This document shows positions 61,118-64,000 of a stretch of 64,000 bases of DNA, in pieces. The notes beneath the pieces were generated by a model that was not told where the DNA came from, ran no database searches, and saw nothing but the letters and a program-made list of their open reading frames with translations. Position 1 is the first letter of the stretch; each line of letters opens with the position of its first letter. The stretch covers positions 54,084,771 through 54,148,770 of the forward strand of contig NC_066579.1 in assembly GCF_024323335.1 (NCBI RefSeq), read 5' to 3'. Made by a program: the position numbers and the translations under genes. This stretch comes from Lathyrus oleraceus (Eukaryota > Streptophyta > Magnoliopsida > Fabales > Fabaceae).

Positions 61118-61809
61118 CTGTAATCCCGTATAATAAATATGACTGACTATTTATTGTAAAGACAGATAATTTTTTTATTTTTTGACAATAGAATAAAGAC
61201 AATAGAATAAACATGTATTGCAACATCGATTGTTTACCTACGCTCTATCTTTTTAGCAATTCAGTTTCAGCTTACCATTTCACGTTTTGATTACATGTTT
61301 AATCTCAAATATGCGATGAAAAATATTCCAAGCATGCAGAAAGCCCTACTATTCATACTTGTTGATCAATTTAAACTTCTTAGATGTAACAATTGCCTTT
61401 TGAACTTTATGTTAGAATTGTAAAGAGAATAACTTTTTCACTTTTCTTGGATGATATCATGAGAGATAGGTATCATAATTCAAAGCAAAAAGTTAACAAA
61501 CGTGTAAAACTTTGACATCTAAAGTGATTCGGTAAGAATCTTTTTATTCACACAGAGGAAGTGAACTACTGTTTGATAGCAAATTTTACGGACAAATTCT
61601 TCTACTCGAGTTTGACAATTGGTGTATCTACAAACAATATGAAGCTCAAGTCTTTGAGGACAGAAAATGAAATATTTTAGTCAGAATAGTGTCTACATGA
61701 ATATGATATTTTTGTTAGGCTTTTAGGAGGGTTTTAGAGTTTGTGTTTCTCGAACCTAGTCTCGCTCTATGTCCTTAAAGAATTGACGTTTTGGATTAAC
61801 TAATCTCTA
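61118..61809. other. Noncoding DNA
   Basis: No ORF, RNA gene or terminal repeat recognised. Confidence 0.5.
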
Positions 61810-61817
61810 ATGATTTG

Positions 61818-62563
61818 TAGGGATCTTCATGGATGCAGGTCGATTCACAAATCCGTTGACCCAAATCAACTCAATTCATAAATTACTCAAACTCATTCAT
61901 TTACGGGTATATACAACTCAACCCACAACAACCCATATAGTTTTGGTTCGGATATCTTGTTTGAGTTTTGCAACACGCAGACCCGTTGATCCAACCCATT
62001 GATATGCCTTTGATAACTTCTTATTATTTTTATTATTATTTTAAATAAAAATATAAAATTAATATCTCACTAATAACCATAATTTTTTCAAAAAACTATT
62101 ATTATCCACCAATAATACTATTAGACCAATGAGTTTACATAATTCTAAGATTGAATATTGTTTCTTATTTTCTTTTGTATCATTTACAACTTATGTGTTT
62201 TATGGAAATAACATGTTTTGTTAAATTTTATACTATTATAAAGTGTTATGTCGTGTTGATCAATTTTATTAGACATTATATGATGTGTTTCATTGAATTT
62301 GAGTGTCATAAATGATTATGATTGTATTGAGTTGTGTTATATTTTTTTAAAACTGACAAAAAGAATCATAAAAATATATATTTTTTATTTGAAACACAAC
62401 CCACAAACCCAATCCAACCCAACCCATTAATGAACAGGTCGGTTCAGGTCGGTTTTGACAATGGAATTGTGGGTTGGACGATGAATCCAACCCAATGAAG
62501 TTTGAACGGGTTGGATAATTGGTCAGACCAAACCCAATCCAACCCAACCCACGTATACCCCTA
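61818..62563. mobile_element. hAT-like non-autonomous element
   Basis: Flanked by a perfect 8-bp duplication, atgatttg (61810-61817 and 62564-62571). Ends TAGGGATC and, inverted, TAGGGGTA fit hAT-type termini. 746 bp, noncoding, with many AACCCAACCC-type words near both ends that can pair across the element. Confidence 0.8.
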
Positions 62564-62571
62564 ATGATTTG

Positions 62572-62901
62572 ACATCTAGGCATTGGGGGTACACGGTCTT
62601 AAGGATCCCTTAATTTTCATTGTCGGATCTCTTCTCCTATCACCATTCAAATTCAATATTAAGTGTCTAAATATTGGAAAACCATTTTTTTAATTTCTTT
62701 TTCACTTTCTTGCTTATATTTACTCTAGTTATTTATCTTCTTCACTCTTTCAAAACGAACCTCCATGGTCTCTACAATTTTAAACTCATAATCAAAGTTC
62801 CTTCTTTTTTATCAAATACATTTAGAATATTCTTTTACTTATACATTCTTCTTTCTCTTCCTCTATCATTTTTAACGTTTTGGGTTTCGGTGGCACCCAT
62901 T
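62572..62901. other. Noncoding DNA between two elements
   Basis: T-rich, no recognisable content. It ends with att, the possible target copy of the CACTA element. Confidence 0.5.
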
Positions 62902-63572
62902 CACTACGCCAAAAACTGGAATAGACAGCGCACCTTAGAGGGCGCTTTCTTAAAGAAGCGCACTCTAAAGTGAAGAGAAAAATAAGGAGGAATAGACAGC
63001 GCACTTTAGAGGGCGCTTTTGTAACAAAGCGCCCTCTAAAGTGAAGCGAAAAAATAATGAGGAAATGGAGGGACACCAATAGAGGGCGCGTTTATGAAAG
63101 CGCCCTCTAAGGGTACCCTTAGAGGGCGCTTTTAAAAAAGCGCTCTCTAAGTCCATGTACATTTCCAGTTTATAAAGCGCTTTTGAAAAGCCTTAGAGAG
63201 CGCTTTTAGAAGCGCCCTCTTAGGCCCCCTTTAGAGGGCGCTTTTTTTACACAAGCGCCCTCTAAGGTCCCCTTTATTAAACATTAAAATTATAACATAT
63301 ATACTGCATGTCTCTTTATTTTCCCTCTCTATATGCTATTTCGTTTACGTAACTGGGTTTTCTCTCTACTGCGATTACTCTCTACTGCGATTACTCTCGT
63401 CCTCCGTTCGTTCTCCCTCCCTCACCGTCGTCGTCGTCGTCGCCTTTTTCTACTGCTGCGTTCACGTTCACTGAGTTATCTGCGTCCACTGTCGCTGTTC
63501 ACTTTCTTCTCCATCGTTACCGTCACCTTGAAGGTATTTCTCTTCTCCATCGTTACCGTTCACTTTCTTCAG

Positions 63573-63980
63573 GTGTTTGATTAGGGCATTTTCTAAACTG
63601 AGTTTTACATTTTGTGCATTATGTTGATTAATGTTGTTTAGGGCAAACGAGCACTATATGGTGTTCATGAACACCTTGTTGTAAGGTTTTTTATTTCTGA
63701 TTGAAAACTGATGTCATTTGGAGTGTGTTTGAGCTTGTGCTTGGAAGTTTGATGATTATGGATGCAAGTTTGTTCATGTTCCAAACACCATAAGTTTGCA
63801 TTGGTCTTTTGTATGCAGTAGGTGTGTGTGAGTTTGTATTCAATAATGATGAAAAAAAGAGAGAGTTTAGATTGTTGTAACATGAGAGAAATGGAACGTA
63901 TATGAATGTGTTTTTTGTGTAGCTTCACGAATATGGTCATTGTCTTACTTGGGTCTTATTGAATCATTTCTATATTACAG
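63573..63980 (+). other. Predicted first intron of the CACTA gene
   Basis: The donor CAG|GTGTTTGA follows a C/T-rich leader (63310-63572) that contains two short direct duplications (ctctactgcgattact; cttctccatcgttaccgt). The acceptor TATTACAG precedes the first ATG. Long introns in the 5' untranslated region are common in CACTA genes. Confidence 0.5.
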
Positions 63981-63985
63981 ATAAA

Positions 63986-64000
63986 ATGGCTAACCAAGAC
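63986..64000 (+). CDS. Start of a CACTA-encoded protein, cut by the window edge
   Basis: ATG at 63986 gives MANQD before the window ends. It is the first ATG after the predicted splice acceptor. Too little is visible to say whether it is the TNP2-like, TNPA-like or another CACTA protein. Confidence 0.4.

Larger units (their letters stand above)
62902..64000 (+). mobile_element. Left end of a third CACTA element
   Basis: Begins CACTACGCCAAAAACTGG. From 62930 to 63270 it carries about ten copies, in both orientations, of a subterminal unit built on TTAGAGGGCGCTTT, many forming hairpins with short loops. Subterminal repeats of this kind are where CACTA transposases bind. The element runs past the right edge. 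Confidence 0.85.

Noticed and set aside
63333..63584. Plus-strand ORF of 83 codons rich in R, L and S
   Set aside because: C/T-rich 5' leader of the CACTA gene with short duplications; a predicted intron donor follows and the likely start codon lies at 63986.

Overview
This is a gene-poor, AT-rich stretch of plant nuclear DNA made almost entirely of nested transposable elements. The best guess is a legume of the Fabeae/Trifolieae group (pea, vetch, lentil or medick type). This is inferred from an Ogre-type Ty3/gypsy element with a 4.7 kb LTR and an extra ORF upstream of gag, and from a CACTA end carrying GAGGGCGCTT-type subterminal repeats. I found no convincing ordinary host gene, rRNA, tRNA or CRISPR array.

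Layout. 1-8693: 5' half of a minus-strand Ogre element (broken gag, ORF1 with one in-frame stop, leader, primer-binding site, 5' LTR). It abuts a diverged Ogre-like LTR remnant (8699-9865). 9866-12120: noncoding, with a cluster of hairpins. 12121-14987: 3' end and LTR of an Athila-like element. 15000-15555 and 23643-23740: two halves of one degenerate LINE reverse transcriptase, split by an 8,078 bp Mutator-like element (MULE) at 15556-23633.

The MULE is the only unit that looks intact and is the main find. It has a perfect 9-bp target duplication, roughly 200-bp terminal inverted repeats, and three uninterrupted genes: an 802-aa MURA-type transposase, a divergently transcribed four-exon plant-mobile-domain (PMD) gene of about 663 aa with a Q/P-rich tail, and a small 117-aa convergent gene that may be a free-standing relative of the transposase N-terminal domain. 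Each gene has the same TATAAATA box. The divergent promoter holds two related tandem arrays (138-bp and 158-bp units) rich in CACGTG and CATGCATG motifs.

Beyond 23.7 kb lie decayed elements: copia gag/protease (26.2-28.7 kb) with a hAT-like insertion; a second Ogre fragment (28.7-31.2 kb); a gypsy gag-like fragment (31.3-31.9 kb); a copia pol gene cut into three by a TNP2-encoding CACTA (33496-38396) and a short CACTA (39172-41010); a deleted minus-strand copia with both LTRs (43894-47690); a minus-strand Sirevirus-like copia (50.3-54.8 kb) lying between two copies of a duplicated block; a plus-strand copia (55215-60176) whose 3' LTR holds a Tourist-like element (60177-61114); a hAT-like element (61818-62563); and the start of a third CACTA element at 62902 that runs off the right edge just as its coding region begins.

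Coordinates of element ends come from reading terminal motifs, target duplications and host-frame continuity by eye. Those marked approximate were not alignable without tools.
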